DNA from: Paraburkholderia megapolitana
GTDB lineage: Bacteria > Pseudomonadota > Gammaproteobacteria > Burkholderiales > Burkholderiaceae
Length of the DNA: 64,000 bases
Assembly (NCBI RefSeq): GCF_007556815.1
Contig: NZ_CP041745.1
Location: forward strand, 930,001 to 994,000
Reading direction: 5' to 3'
In this document: positions 33,519 to 42,070 of the stretch, piece after piece
How the letters are laid out: each line of letters opens with the position of its first letter
Numbering within the stretch: position 1 is the stretch's first letter
Translations under genes and position numbers: made by a program
The notes under the pieces: model-generated
Databases searched by the model: none
The model's input: only the letters and a program-made list of their open reading frames with translations
Told to the model about the DNA's origin: nothing

Positions 33519-35810
33519 TCAGTCCGAAGACACAAGCGAACCCGAAGGCACAATCCGCAACCCATCCGGCCTACGCGCAAACGGACTCCACCACGTCAGA
33601 TGCATACTCGCCGCGCCGGTGTTATGCACATACTCGACCTTGATCGAAGCATGTCGCCGCGCTTTCAACCAGACCGTACCGCTCACCGTCGACAGCGACG
33701 CACTCTTCTTGTTGATCACCTCCACGCCATCGATCCACAGACGCGCCACGTTATCGCTATTGATCGAGAACCGGTACGGCCCGTTAACCGCAGCTTCGAT
33801 TGCCCCAGTCCACCGCACGCCATAGCCGGTAGCATTCACCCCCGCCGAAGCATCCGGCGAATCAGTCCCGCGCTCAGTATTCAGATCGAAGTCGATCAAC
33901 GGCGTAATCGAAGTCTTCACCGGAGCACTATTGAAAGTCGGATCGTTGTAGTACCCGACATTCAGCACAGGCAGCTTCACATAGAACCCACCGGTCAACG
34001 CCTGCATCTCCGCCGTCGACCACGGGTGCCCGTCAGGATAGATCGTCCCCTGGAACGGCGTCGCCGGTTCGACGGTAGCAGGTGCGCTCGGTACTTGCCC
34101 CCAATGGAAGCGCGTATTCGTGCGACCGATCATCAACTCCCAGATGATGAAGCCCGTCGTGCCGCCGTAGTTCGAAACAATACCCGCCATCGTCTGGCCG
34201 GTCGTCCCCGGAAAACCGCGTTGCAGCGTTTCCGAGTTCAACGCATTGACGCTGCTGCCGTTGATCGGACCGGTGTACGGATTGTTGTACGGGTGGAACG
34301 CGTAGAAGTCGGAGAAGTAGCTGCCTTCGTCTTCCTGCACCTGCGGCGAGTTGATCGGTTGCGTCGCGCCCGCATTCAGGATCGCAATGCGCGCGTCGTT
34401 CATCATCACCGCACGCGTTTCCTGCAGTGCGCCGTTACCGCTGCAACCGGGTTCGTTCATCGGCTCCCAGAAGACGATACGTGGATCGTTCCGGTGCGGC
34501 GCGACGAAGTCGGTGATGTAGTTCGCGAGGCTCGCCTTGTACGTCACGTTCGGATTCGACGCACTCGGCTGGAAGTACGCCTGTTCGATCGGTGTACCTG
34601 GCGACTGTACCCACCGGCTGTTATGCACGCCCCAGATCGGCGCGGGCTGCGGACCGTATTCCGGTGTCTGGTTCCAGCAGTCGTCATAGAAGATCGGTGA
34701 CACCTTGATGCCGTGACGCGCGGCGATCTCGAGCAGGTTCTCGAACTTGCTCAGGAACGCGACACGATCGTTGGCCCATACCAGGTAGTGCAGGTACACC
34801 GAGATCGTGTTGATGCCGTACGTCTGCGCGTAGGTCAGTTCGCGGTTCACGACGGCGGGATCGTAGTTCTGCCAGAAGTCGATTGCGTTCACCGCGGTCG
34901 ACGACGAGTACACCATGCCGACCACCTTCGAGAAATCGTAGGTCGGCGAGGTGACCGTCGGGTACGTCTTGATCGTGATGTTGCTGAACGTCGCACCGAC
35001 ACCGAAGCGGCGCAGGCCGAAGCTGCCCGACGCGAACGCCGCAGGCAGTGCGTTGGTCGCGTCGTTGAGGCTCAGCACGCGTTGCTGGTCGAGATCGACG
35101 GTGATCGCCGTGCCGCTCGTCGTGACCTTCAGATGGTGCGTGCTGCCACCCACTATCGTGCTGATCGGATAGTCGATGAAGTTGGTCCAGTTGTTGTTCT
35201 CGCGGCCCACCACGAGCGTGTGCGCGGCGGTGTCGAGACCGATGAAGTAACCGGTCAGGCTGTCGAAGCCGCCGGCCGTCGGGTTGGTCGTGCGGACGAT
35301 AAAGCCCGCGTTTGCCGGGCCGTTGCCGACCGGTGGCGTAACCGTCACGTCGGCTTCGTACGAGGCGGTCGTATACGTATTCGCGAGCGCGACGGCCTTG
35401 TCGCCGGCCCCGGTACCGTTGGTCGCGGGGGCGGGAATCGTTACGCTGCCGCTCGTCGTGCCCGGCGCCCAGCCCTGGGTCGAACCGGGCGAGAGATAGC
35501 TCGTGAAGTCGCCGAAGCTGAGCGTCGTAGTCGACAGCACAGGGGGCGGCGGGGGCGGTGTGTACGGCGGCAGGTTCTGGTCGGGATCGCGGATCACGAC
35601 CGGCGGCGTGGTGGTCTTCATCCCGAGCGCAACGCCTTGCGCCGCCTTGAATTCGCTTTCTACATTCGACGCCGCCGCAGCCGATGCAGCCGCCGCGTTA
35701 GCGGCCACCGACACCTGCTTGTTTGATGTCGAGACGGCCGATGGCGAATCGCCATTGCCGCCGCAAGCGGCCAGCATCGCTGCTGCCGCCAGCACCAGAT
35801 AATTGCGCAC
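33519..35810 (-). CDS. Secreted lipoprotein glycoside hydrolase with PA14 domain
   Basis: 763 residues. It has a lipoprotein signal (MRNYLVLAAAAMLAAC, lipobox Cys16) and a low-complexity Ala/Ser region. A short proline-rich linker (PPYTPPPPPPV) follows. Next is a beta-sandwich LamG/DUF1080-like domain (about 95-290, TGYFIGLDTAAHTLVVGRENNNW). A TIM-barrel of cellulase (GH5-like) type (about 300-600) holds the acid/base Glu in FWEPMNEPG and a probable nucleophile Glu in GFIIWELMIG. A C-terminal PA14-like carbohydrate-binding domain (about 620-750; GPYRFSINSDNVARLWIDGVEVI) ends the protein. It is likely anchored at the outer membrane and acts on an environmental polysaccharide whose identity cannot be told. 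Confidence 0.85.
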   Translation of the reverse strand: MRNYLVLAAAAMLAACGGNGDSPSAVSTSNKQVSVAANAAAASAAAASNVESEFKAAQGVALGMKTTTPPVVIRDPDQNLPPYTPPPPPPVLSTTTLSFGDFTSYLSPGSTQGWAPGTTSGSVTIPAPATNGTGAGDKAVALANTYTTASYEADVTVTPPVGNGPANAGFIVRTTNPTAGGFDSLTGYFIGLDTAAHTLVVGRENNNWTNFIDYPISTIVGGSTHHLKVTTSGTAITVDLDQQRVLSLNDATNALPAAFASGSFGLRRFGVGATFSNITIKTYPTVTSPTYDFSKVVGMVYSSSTAVNAIDFWQNYDPAVVNRELTYAQTYGINTISVYLHYLVWANDRVAFLSKFENLLEIAARHGIKVSPIFYDDCWNQTPEYGPQPAPIWGVHNSRWVQSPGTPIEQAYFQPSASNPNVTYKASLANYITDFVAPHRNDPRIVFWEPMNEPGCSGNGALQETRAVMMNDARIAILNAGATQPINSPQVQEDEGSYFSDFYAFHPYNNPYTGPINGSSVNALNSETLQRGFPGTTGQTMAGIVSNYGGTTGFIIWELMIGRTNTRFHWGQVPSAPATVEPATPFQGTIYPDGHPWSTAEMQALTGGFYVKLPVLNVGYYNDPTFNSAPVKTSITPLIDFDLNTERGTDSPDASAGVNATGYGVRWTGAIEAAVNGPYRFSINSDNVARLWIDGVEVINKKSASLSTVSGTVWLKARRHASIKVEYVHNTGAASMHLTWWSPFARRPDGLRIVPSGSLVSSD

Positions 35811-36222
35811 CTGTATCTCCTGAGATCCCGTCTAATAAGAGGTCTGGGTCATTATTATTAATTTATTCCGAACGTCCTTTGGACGGACGATACAGTGCTA
35901 CGCCAGAACCGCAGGCGCTTGCAGGGAAGTTTTGGTAATGAATTTAGATGATGAATAATATTATTACTAAGAGATATCTCTATCAGGACTAACCCTGAAA
36001 GAACGCGGCGGCACGCTTAGGCCTAACGTAGCCGGTGCCCGTTCCGACGGAAGATCCATGGTGGCGCCCCATCGCACCGTTGTTGGGATCGATGCACATT
36101 CGTCGATCTTGCTGCGACCTCGTCAGGATGGGCCAGGTGCCCACTGAGCCCTTGAGACAAACGCCGTAGAAGCCTTGCTGCATAAGACCGGACGCGCTCG
36201 ATCGCCGCACGGATATGCGCAA
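35811..36222. other. AT-rich divergent intergenic region
   Basis: About 410 nt, markedly AT-richer than the surroundings at 35850-35870 and 35935-35985. It includes GAGATATCTC (a perfect palindrome near 35980) and CGTCC-TTT-GGACG. It must hold the glycoside-hydrolase promoter and any enhancer for the sigma-54 promoter that follows. No gene seen. Confidence 0.5.
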
Positions 36223-36238
36223 TGGCACGCTTTCTGCA
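36223..36238 (+). promoter_or_regulatory. Sigma-54 promoter of the allophanate/biuret operon
   Basis: TGGCACGCTTTCTGCA matches the sigma-54 consensus TGGCACG-N4-TTGCA with one mismatch, and the invariant GG and GC are exactly 10 bases apart. Transcription should begin about 12 nt further on, inside the palindromic operator. This fits nitrogen (NtrC) control of an operon releasing ammonia from ureides. It also shows that the ATG at 36222 overlapping this box is not a real start. Confidence 0.75.
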
Positions 36239-36246
36239 ATACGCAT

Positions 36247-36268
36247 CCAATCTTGTATTCAAGATTGG
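36247..36268. promoter_or_regulatory. Perfect palindromic operator, probable GntR/FadR-family site
   Basis: Arms CCAATCTTG and CAAGATTGG with a TATT spacer, ending four bases before the allophanate hydrolase ATG. The core TTGTATTCAA resembles TTGTATACAA-type sites of FadR-subfamily regulators. The operon's last gene encodes such a regulator, so autoregulated repression at the transcription start is likely. Confidence 0.7.
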
Positions 36269-36272
36269 ACTC

Positions 36273-38120
36273 ATGAACGATCAACTCAACACCCGGGCCG
36301 CTCTTTCGATCGAAACGCTAGGCGATCGCTACGCGCAAGGCACCCTCACGCCGACACAGTGTGTCGAGGCAGTGTTACAGCGAATCGAGTCGATCGACCG
36401 GCCCGAGATATGGACGCAACGCGTCGCCGCCGAAGCGCTATACGCGCGCGCCGCAGAACTCGAAGCGCTATACCGCGCCGGGGGCGTCTCGGTGCTGGAA
36501 CTCATGCCGCTGTTCGGCGTGCCGTTCGCGGTGAAGGACAACATCGACGTGGCGGGCATGCCAACTACGGCGGCCTGCCCGGCGTTCGCGTATACGCCGC
36601 ATGAATCTGCGTTTGCCGTGCAGCTTCTGCTGGAGGCCGGTGCAATTCTGGTCGGCAAGACCAATCTCGATCAGTTTGCGACGGGTCTCGTCGGCGTGCG
36701 TTCGCCGTACGGCGCGGTGCGCCAGGTGGAGTTTCCCGAACGTGTGTCGGGTGGCTCGAGTTCGGGTTCGGCGGTCGCGGTCGCGAGCGGTTGCGTCGCG
36801 TTCTCGCTGGGCACCGATACGGCAGGATCGGGGCGCGTGCCCGCAGGCTTTAACGAACTCGTCGGCCTGAAGCCGACGCTTGGGCTGGTCAGCAAGCGCG
36901 GCGTCGTGCCGGCGTGCAAAAGCCTCGACTGCGTATCGATTTTCGCCAACGATGTCGCCGACGCCTGGCACGTCCTCGCACAACTCGCGCGCTTCGACGC
37001 GTCCGATAGTTTCGCGCGCGAGGTGAGCGTGCTCGCTCCGACTTCGGCGCCGCCGCGCATCGGCGTGCCCGCGCGTGCGGAGTTCTTCGGCGATGGCGAG
37101 GCGGCTCAGGCATTTCAGGCGTCGCTCGATGGACTGTCGGAGGTGTTGCAGGCGCAACCGCTGCCCATCGATCTCACGCCGCTCACGCAAGTCTCCGCGT
37201 TGCTCTACGACGGCCCATGGGTCGCGGAGAGGCGCGCGGCTATCGGCGCATTCTTCGACGCGCAGCGCGATGCGATCGACCCGGTCGTCGCCGCCGTGAT
37301 CGCGAAAGCGGACCGCTACAGCGCAGTCGATACGTTCAACGCGCAATACCGTCTCGCCGAATTGAAACGGCAGGCCGACAAGCTCTTCGATGACATCGAT
37401 GTGCTGATCGTCCCGACCACGCCAACGCATCCGACCATCGCCGCGGTGCAGGCCAACCCGATCGAACTGAACAGCCAGCTCGGTTACTACACGAACTTCG
37501 TCAATCTGCTGGACCTGTGTGCGTTAGCGGTGCCGTGTGTGCGCCGCGGCGACGGTCTGCCTGCCGGCGTCACGCTGATCGCACCGGCCGGCGCGGATCA
37601 TCGGTTGGCGGTATTGGGTGCGCGCATTCAGGCGCGTTTCTTCGAGTCCGAGTCGCACGAAGCCGCCTGCATCGAATCGCAACCGTTGCCCAGCAGCGAG
37701 CCGTCGGTCGTGCTTGCTGTAGTCGGCGCGCATCTGCGCGGTCAGCCGTTGAACCGGCAATTGCACGAAGCAGGGGCGCGATTTATCGAAGCGACCCGCA
37801 CGACACCGGACTATCAGCTCTTCGCACTAGCCGGGACGACACCACCGAAGCCCGCACTCGCGCGCATGTCGGTGGCCACCGCACACACAAATGCAATCGC
37901 CATCGAACTATGGCAAGTGCCGCTGCGCCACTTCGGCTCGTTTGTCGCGCAGATTCCGGCACCGCTCGGGATCGGCACCGTGCAGGTTGCCGACGGCCGC
38001 AGCGTGAAGGGTTTCATCTGCGAGCCGGCCGCGCTTGCCGATCAAGCCGGTGCGCTCGACATCACCGCGCACGGCGGATGGCTCGCCTATCTGGACAGCG
38101 TCGCTGCACCGATTCAATAA
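36273..38120 (+). CDS. atzF: Allophanate hydrolase (AtzF-type)
   Basis: 615 residues from the ATG at 36273; an ATG at 36222 lies within the sigma-54 promoter and is rejected. The N-terminal amidase-signature domain has the Ser-cisSer-Lys triad: Lys88 in AVKDN, Ser162 in SGGSSSGSA and Ser186 in TDTAGSGRVP. The spacing matches AtzF. The C-terminal domain (about 450-615, PLNRQLHEAGARFIEATRTTPDYQLFAL) completes the allophanate hydrolase architecture. It cleaves allophanate to ammonia and CO2, the last step in biuret and cyanuric-acid breakdown. No urea carboxylase is nearby, so the allophanate source is not urea but most likely the biuret hydrolase in the same operon. Confidence 0.93.
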   Translation: MNDQLNTRAALSIETLGDRYAQGTLTPTQCVEAVLQRIESIDRPEIWTQRVAAEALYARAAELEALYRAGGVSVLELMPLFGVPFAVKDNIDVAGMPTTAACPAFAYTPHESAFAVQLLLEAGAILVGKTNLDQFATGLVGVRSPYGAVRQVEFPERVSGGSSSGSAVAVASGCVAFSLGTDTAGSGRVPAGFNELVGLKPTLGLVSKRGVVPACKSLDCVSIFANDVADAWHVLAQLARFDASDSFAREVSVLAPTSAPPRIGVPARAEFFGDGEAAQAFQASLDGLSEVLQAQPLPIDLTPLTQVSALLYDGPWVAERRAAIGAFFDAQRDAIDPVVAAVIAKADRYSAVDTFNAQYRLAELKRQADKLFDDIDVLIVPTTPTHPTIAAVQANPIELNSQLGYYTNFVNLLDLCALAVPCVRRGDGLPAGVTLIAPAGADHRLAVLGARIQARFFESESHEAACIESQPLPSSEPSVVLAVVGAHLRGQPLNRQLHEAGARFIEATRTTPDYQLFALAGTTPPKPALARMSVATAHTNAIAIELWQVPLRHFGSFVAQIPAPLGIGTVQVADGRSVKGFICEPAALADQAGALDITAHGGWLAYLDSVAAPIQ

Positions 38121-38155
38121 CCAACTTTCTCCAACACTCTGAAACGGATCACGCC

Positions 38156-39253
38156 ATGACCCATCGTCGCGATTTCCTCAAGCACGCAGGCCTGCTGACG
38201 CTCGGCTCGATGCTGCCTTTCAAATCGATCTTCGCGGCGAGTCCGCTCACGGTCGGCGCGATCTATGTCGGCGCGCGCGGCGACTACGGTTACAACCAGG
38301 CGGAAGCCGCGGCGGCGAACGTCGTGAAGAAGCTGCCCAATGTGAAAGTCGTCGAAGAAGAGAACGTGCCGGAAACGATCGCGGTGCAGAAGTCGATGGA
38401 GGCGATGATCGAACAGGACGGCGCGACGCTGATCTTCGCGACCTCGTTCGGCTACTTCGATCCGCATGTGCTGAAGATTGCCGCGAAGTATCCGAAGGTT
38501 CGTTTCGCGCATTGTGGCGGCCTGTGGAAGCAGGGCAACCCGCCGAACATCGTGAGCTACTTCGGTTATATCGACGAATGCCAGTACCTGAACGGCGTCG
38601 TCGCGGGCCATATGAGCAAGAGCAAGAAACTCGGCTTCGTTGCCGCGAAGCCGATCCCGCAGGTGCTGCGCAATATCAACGCGTTCACATTGGGCGCGCA
38701 ATCGGTCGATCCGTCGATCACGACTCACGTGATCTTCACCGGCGACTGGTCGATGCCGGTCAAGGAAGCAGAAGCGACCAACAGTCTCATCGATCAGGGA
38801 TGCGACGTACTGACCTGCCACGTCGACAGTCCGAAGGTCGTGATCGAAACTGCCGAGAAGCGCGGCGCAATGAGCTGCGGTTATCACGCAAGCCAGGCAG
38901 CGCTCGCGCCGAAGGGCTACCTGACCGGCGCGGAATGGGACTGGGCGACACCGTTCCGGCTCATCGTCGCCAATGCACAGGCGGGCAAGCCGCAACCGAA
39001 CATCCTGCGCGGCGGCCTGAAAGAAGGCTTCGTGAAGATGTCGCCATATGGCACGAAGGTGACGCCCGAAGCGAAGTCGAACGCCGACGCAGTCAAGGCA
39101 AAGATGATGGCCGGTCAGTTCGTGATCTTCAAGGGACCGGTCAAGGACAACAAGGGCGGTGTTGCGATTGCCGATGGCGTGAGTCATGTGCAGACGGACT
39201 ACGTGCTCGAAAGCATGAACTATCTCGTGGCGGGTGTGGTTGGGCAGATTTGA
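38156..39253 (+). CDS. BMP-family ABC transporter substrate-binding protein
   Basis: 365 residues with a signal peptide (MTHRRDFLKHAGLLTLGSMLPFKSIFA; the RRDFLK motif is Tat-like). The mature part is a BMP/PnrA-type binding protein: PLTVGAIYVGARGDYGYNQAEA at its start, ATSFGYFDPHVLKIAAKYPKVRFAHCGG and FGYIDECQYLNGVVAG. BMP proteins typically bind purine nucleosides or related small heterocycles and ureides. It starts 36 nt after the hydrolase gene and is followed by both permeases and the ATPase of its transporter. Here it probably binds biuret or a larger ureide. Confidence 0.88.
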   Translation: MTHRRDFLKHAGLLTLGSMLPFKSIFAASPLTVGAIYVGARGDYGYNQAEAAAANVVKKLPNVKVVEEENVPETIAVQKSMEAMIEQDGATLIFATSFGYFDPHVLKIAAKYPKVRFAHCGGLWKQGNPPNIVSYFGYIDECQYLNGVVAGHMSKSKKLGFVAAKPIPQVLRNINAFTLGAQSVDPSITTHVIFTGDWSMPVKEAEATNSLIDQGCDVLTCHVDSPKVVIETAEKRGAMSCGYHASQAALAPKGYLTGAEWDWATPFRLIVANAQAGKPQPNILRGGLKEGFVKMSPYGTKVTPEAKSNADAVKAKMMAGQFVIFKGPVKDNKGGVAIADGVSHVQTDYVLESMNYLVAGVVGQI

Positions 39254-39292
39254 TGTGCTTCGTTGCGGCGTGTCATTTCTCAAGGAGCGTCG

Positions 39293-40432
39293 ATGCTTAC
39301 TAACGCAAATGCCAACGCAAGTACCAACGCAAATGCCGCGCGGCTGGTTCTCGGCGTGCTGCCCGCATTGCCGACCTTGCTCGCGCTGACCGGCACGCTG
39401 CTGCTGTTCATGCTGTTTCTGCTCGTGCAGGGTGCGCCTGCACTCGATGCGATCGGGTTGATTTTCGAAGGCGCGTTTGGTTCGTCGTTTGCGTGGCAGA
39501 GCACCTTGCTGCGCGCTGCGCCGCTGATGCTGACCGCGTTATGCGTGGCGTTGCCGGCGCAGGTTGGCCTGATTGTGATCGGCGGCGAAGGGGCGCTTGC
39601 GCTTGGCGGGCTCGCGGCCGCCGTGATGCCGCAGTGGTTGCCGACCGCTACGCCGTGGTTCGTCGCGACTCCGCTGATGGCGCTCGCAGGCATGCTGGCC
39701 GGCGGCGCATGGATCGGCGCAGTCGGCGCGCTGCGTCACCGGCGCGGTGTCAACGAGACGATCAGCAGCCTGCTGATGTCGTATATCGCGATCGCGCTAT
39801 TCAAGTTTCTTGTCGAAGGACCGTTGCGCGATCCGGCGAGTCTGAACAAACCGTCGACGTTGCCGGTGCCGGATGCGCTGACTATCGGTTCGCTGCCGGG
39901 GCTCGATGTGCATTGGGGCTTGTTGTGGGGTGTGCTCGCATGCGTCGCGGCGTGGGTGTTCGTCAGGCACAGCACGCGCGGTTTCGCGATGCGCGTGGTC
40001 GGCGGCAACGTGCGGGCTGCGCGTCTCGTTGGTTTGCCGGTCGCGAGACTCGCGCTCGCTGCGTGCGTGCTCGGCGGTGCGGCGGCCGGTCTGGCCGGTA
40101 TGTTCGAAGTCGCAGCCGTGCAAGGCAGTGCGAATGCGGCTCTGCTCGTCGGTTACGGCTATAGCGGCATTCTCGTTGCGTTTGCCGCGCGCCAGAATCC
40201 GCTGGCGATTGTCGTTTGCGCGGTGATCGTTGGCGGTATCGAGGCGAGCGGCAGCTTGTTGCAGCGGCGCCTCGGTCTACCCGATGCGACCACGCTGGTT
40301 CTACAGGGATTGCTGTTCGCGAATTTGCTCGCGTGGGAAGCGCTTGGCGGACGGCTCGCCGCGTGGCGCGTGAAGTTGCAGGCGCTGGCGGCGACAGCGG
40401 TACCGGTTCAGATGGAGAAGACTCATGCCTGA
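39293..40432 (+). CDS. ABC transporter permease, BMP/RbsC-type (first)
   Basis: 379 residues from the ATG at 39293, chosen for AAGGAG seven bases upstream and the adjacent N-terminal Asn/Ala repeat (NANANASTNANAA). About eight to nine hydrophobic segments follow, with the branched-permease family motif (QVGLIVIGGEGALALGGL, RRGVNETISSLLMSYIA, GYGYSGILVAFAARQNPLAI). It pairs with the next permease to form the transmembrane channel. The next gene starts eight bases before its stop, indicating coupled translation. Confidence 0.9.
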   Translation: MLTNANANASTNANAARLVLGVLPALPTLLALTGTLLLFMLFLLVQGAPALDAIGLIFEGAFGSSFAWQSTLLRAAPLMLTALCVALPAQVGLIVIGGEGALALGGLAAAVMPQWLPTATPWFVATPLMALAGMLAGGAWIGAVGALRHRRGVNETISSLLMSYIAIALFKFLVEGPLRDPASLNKPSTLPVPDALTIGSLPGLDVHWGLLWGVLACVAAWVFVRHSTRGFAMRVVGGNVRAARLVGLPVARLALAACVLGGAAAGLAGMFEVAAVQGSANAALLVGYGYSGILVAFAARQNPLAIVVCAVIVGGIEASGSLLQRRLGLPDATTLVLQGLLFANLLAWEALGGRLAAWRVKLQALAATAVPVQMEKTHA

Positions 40433-41351
40433 CATGCATTCGCCGCTTGTGGTGTTGCTGTTGTCGTTGATCGCAGGTGCGATTCGCGTGAGCACGCCGT
40501 ATCTGTTCGTGAGTCTCGGCGAGTGTCTGACCGAGAAAGGCGGTCGCGTGAATCTCGGGCTGGAGGGCATTCTCGTGTCCGGCGCGATGAGCGGCTATGC
40601 GGCGAGCTATCTGTCCGGTTCGGCGTGGCTCGGTGTGCTTGCCGCGGGACTGGTCGGATTGCTGTTCGGTTGCCTGCACGGTCTTGTGTGTTCGTTGCCG
40701 CGCGTGTCCGATATCGCGTTCGGGATTGCGTTGATGCTGCTCGGTACGGGTCTCGCATTCTTTCTCGGCAAGCCGTTTATCGAACCGCAGGCGCCGATGC
40801 TGGCGTCGCTCGATTTCGGTCGCTGGACCGCCTCGTCGCAACTGCACAACGCGCTGCACATCAACCCCTTGTTTGCGATCGGTGTGGTGCTTGCCTTCGT
40901 CTTGCAATGGGGACTGCGCAATACGCGTTGGGGCATGACGCTCCGGCTCGTCGGCGATCACGCGGAGGCGGCGCGCGCGCTGGGCTATCCGCTCACACGC
41001 ATCCGTATCGCGGCCACCGCGGTGGGCGGTTTCTGCGCGGGTGTCGGCGGCGCTTATCTGTCGCTTGTCTATCCGGGCAGCTGGAACGAAGGACTGTCGA
41101 GCGGGCAGGGCTTGATGGCAGTGGCCCTCGTGATCTTCGCGCGCTGGCAGCCGCTGCGCTGTCTGTACGCGGCGTTGCTGTTCGGCGCGGCCGGTGCGCT
41201 CGGTCCCGCGCTGCAGGCGATCGGCGTGACGAGTGGCTACTACCTGTACAACGCGGCGCCGTATGTGCTGACGCTGCTGATCATGATCGTCAACTGTCGC
41301 CCGGACCGCACGCTTGCCGGCGCGCCGGGCGAGCTGAGTCTGACGCGCTGA
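40425..41351 (+). CDS. ABC transporter permease, BMP/RbsC-type (second)
   Basis: 308 residues with about eight membrane segments. Family motifs include TPYLFVSLGECLTEKGGRVNLGLEGILVSGAMSGYAA near the N-terminus and GLMAVALVIFARWQPLRCLYAALLFGAAGAL near the C-terminus, which form the conserved permease pattern. It forms a heterodimer with the preceding permease. The biuret hydrolase gene begins 24 nt downstream, so transport and catabolic genes are interleaved in the same transcript. Confidence 0.9.
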   Translation: MPDMHSPLVVLLLSLIAGAIRVSTPYLFVSLGECLTEKGGRVNLGLEGILVSGAMSGYAASYLSGSAWLGVLAAGLVGLLFGCLHGLVCSLPRVSDIAFGIALMLLGTGLAFFLGKPFIEPQAPMLASLDFGRWTASSQLHNALHINPLFAIGVVLAFVLQWGLRNTRWGMTLRLVGDHAEAARALGYPLTRIRIAATAVGGFCAGVGGAYLSLVYPGSWNEGLSSGQGLMAVALVIFARWQPLRCLYAALLFGAAGALGPALQAIGVTSGYYLYNAAPYVLTLLIMIVNCRPDRTLAGAPGELSLTR

Positions 41352-41375
41352 GATTCTCCGCAAGGATCGATAAAC

Positions 41376-42068
41376 ATGAACCGATACATCGAAGCCAGAC
41401 CGTACCCCTGGCCGTATAACGGCGATCTGCAAGCCGCGAACACTGCACTCGTCATCATCGATATGCAGACGGATTTCTGCGGCTACGGCGGTTACGTTGA
41501 CAAGATGGGGTATGACCTGTCGCTGACGCGCGCACCGATCGAACCGATTCGCGGTGTGCTTGCGGTGATGCGCGCACAGGGCTTCACGATCATTCATACG
41601 CGCGAGGGGCATCGTCCGGACCTCTCCGATCTCCCCGCCAATAAACGCTGGCGTAGCCGGCGCGCGGGGACCGACGGTGTCGGCATCGGCGATGCGGGTC
41701 CGTGCGGCAAGATCCTCGTGCGCGGCGAACCGGGCTGGCAGATCATCGACGAACTCGCACCACTGCCCGGCGAGATCGTGATCGACAAGCCAGGCAAGGG
41801 CTCGTTTTGTGCCACCGATCTCGAACTGATCCTGCGCACACGCGGCATCGAGAATCTCGTGCTGACCGGCATCACCACCGATGTCTGCGTCCACACCACG
41901 ATGCGCGAAGCAAACGATCGCGGCTTCGAATGCACCGTGCTGGCGGACTGCTGCGGCGCGACCGACCAGAGCAATCACGCTGCCGCGCTGCATATGATCA
42001 CGATGCAGGGCGGTGTGTTCGGCACGGTGTCCGATTCGCAAGCGCTGCTCGCAGCGCTCGGCGGCTGA
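41376..42068 (+). CDS. biuH: Biuret hydrolase (cysteine hydrolase, isochorismatase fold)
   Basis: 230 residues. The N-terminus (PYPWPYNG, then [27 protein letters not shown]) and body ([67 protein letters not shown]) agree closely with the biuret hydrolase of Rhizobium leguminosarum as I remember it. The catalytic triad is Asp29, Lys138 and Cys171, corresponding to Asp36, Lys142 and Cys175 of that enzyme. It hydrolyses biuret to allophanate and ammonia. The allophanate is then taken by the hydrolase encoded at the operon's start. An AAGGA ribosome site precedes the ATG. Substrate identity is from residue agreement, not assay. Confidence 0.88.
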   Translation: MNRYIEARPYPWPYNGDLQAANTALVIIDMQTDFCGYGGYVDKMGYDLSLTRAPIEPIRGVLAVMRAQGFTIIHTREGHRPDLSDLPANKRWRSRRAGTDGVGIGDAGPCGKILVRGEPGWQIIDELAPLPGEIVIDKPGKGSFCATDLELILRTRGIENLVLTGITTDVCVHTTMREANDRGFECTVLADCCGATDQSNHAAALHMITMQGGVFGTVSDSQALLAALGG

Positions 42069-42070
42069 TC

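Noticed and set aside
36074..36090. Possible NtrC enhancer (GCACC followed by GGATC) about 130 nt upstream of the sigma-54 promoter
   Set aside because: The second half-site matches poorly and the half-site spacing is two bases longer than the NtrC consensus; not good enough to list.
36222..36272. In-frame ATG at 36222 as a possible start of allophanate hydrolase
   Set aside because: It overlaps the sigma-54 promoter and would place the palindromic operator inside the coding sequence; there is no ribosome site. The ATG at 36273 begins at the conserved domain.
39963..42041. 692-codon minus-strand frame across the second permease and biuret hydrolase genes
   Set aside because: Antisense shadow of several well-supported plus-strand genes; composition is Arg/Gln/His-rich with no domain.
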